Of a stretch of 64,000 nucleotides of DNA, positions 63,992 through 64,000 are shown in pieces (position 1 is the first letter of the stretch; each line of letters begins with the position of its first letter). Position numbers and translations under genes: made by a program. Source of the stretch: Dysgonomonas sp. BGC7 (lineage in GTDB: Bacteria > Bacteroidota > Bacteroidia > Bacteroidales > Dysgonomonadaceae). The notes below the pieces were generated by a model. It saw nothing but the letters and a program-made list of their open reading frames with translations. It made no database searches and had not been told where the DNA came from. The DNA is taken from positions 22,999 to 86,998 of the forward strand of contig NZ_CVRP01000002.1 of the NCBI RefSeq assembly GCF_001261735.1. The letters run 5' to 3'.

Positions 63992-64000
63992 ACTTGCTTT

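Larger units (their letters stand above)
62576..63994. repeat. Target-site duplication ACT flanking the insertion sequence
   Basis: ACT at 62576-62578 and at 63992-63994 directly abut the terminal inverted repeats. A 3-bp duplication is normal for IS3-family transposition and shows a simple insertion. Confidence 0.75.

Overview
The window looks like a chromosome segment of a low-GC Bacteroidales bacterium, possibly close to Dysgonomonas or another Dysgonomonadaceae. That placement is inferred from gene families, not from a marker gene. The evidence is: SusC/SusD pairs with an ECF sigma/FecR pair, many lipoproteins with acidic tails after the lipobox cysteine, DUF4374 and DUF4625 families, and repeated matches to the Bacteroides-type -7 promoter element (TAnnTTTG). 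No rRNA, tRNA or CRISPR array was found.

Layout. (1) 1-10.3 kb, minus strand: a polysaccharide utilisation locus reading sigma factor, FecR, SusC, SusD, DUF3823 lipoprotein, GH20 beta-hexosaminidase, and a BACON-type lipoprotein cut by the window edge; a GlcNAc/GalNAc-containing glycan is the likely substrate. (2) 10.3-11.8 kb: non-coding DNA with a decayed cupin gene. (3) 11.8-22.9 kb: an iron/siderophore locus with two divergent operons (two fused ABC half-transporters, TonB receptor and DUF4374 lipoprotein on minus; FecCD-type permease, ATPase and binding lipoprotein on plus) and an AraC/PchR-like regulator. (4) 22.9-39.2 kb: a large zinc-homeostasis island. Two near-identical Zur-box promoters control three transcription units: a His-rich membrane protein with a TonB receptor; a divergent operon of ABC ATPase, FtsX-like permease with a His-rich loop, DUF3299-like protein, ZIP transporter and DUF4625 lipoprotein; and an operon of Zur, thioredoxin, unknown membrane protein, two COG0523 GTPases, TonB receptor and two DUF4625-type lipoproteins. 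A second Fur-family regulator closes the island. (5) 39.5-44.4 kb: a second siderophore-type set (TonB receptor, DUF4374-like lipoprotein, AraC regulator). (6) 44.4-47.4 kb: a tyrosine recombinase that has lost its catalytic end, a probable stand-alone small RNA with its own promoter and terminator, and an AAA ATPase. (7) 47.7-57.3 kb: a three-gene envelope operon headed by a 2004-residue alpha-2-macroglobulin-like protein that carries an internal SusC-type carboxypeptidase-regulatory plus TonB-plug module. (8) 57.4-64 kb: a defence-like accessory stretch with a helicase-nuclease fusion, an HNH endonuclease with a likely phosphorothioate-DNA-binding domain, a Fic-like protein without the catalytic motif, and a complete IS3-family insertion sequence with terminal repeats and target duplication.

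How the parts fit: regions 3 and 5 are parallel ferric-siderophore scavenging systems. Region 4 appears to be a complete outer-to-inner-membrane zinc acquisition programme with surface lipoproteins, receptors, inner-membrane transporters and cytosolic metal GTPases under one regulator. Region 7 is probably an envelope protease-trapping system. The most novel material is the zinc island (unassigned members and dual Zur-box architecture), the macroglobulin-plug fusion operon and the small RNA at about 45.8-46.0 kb.
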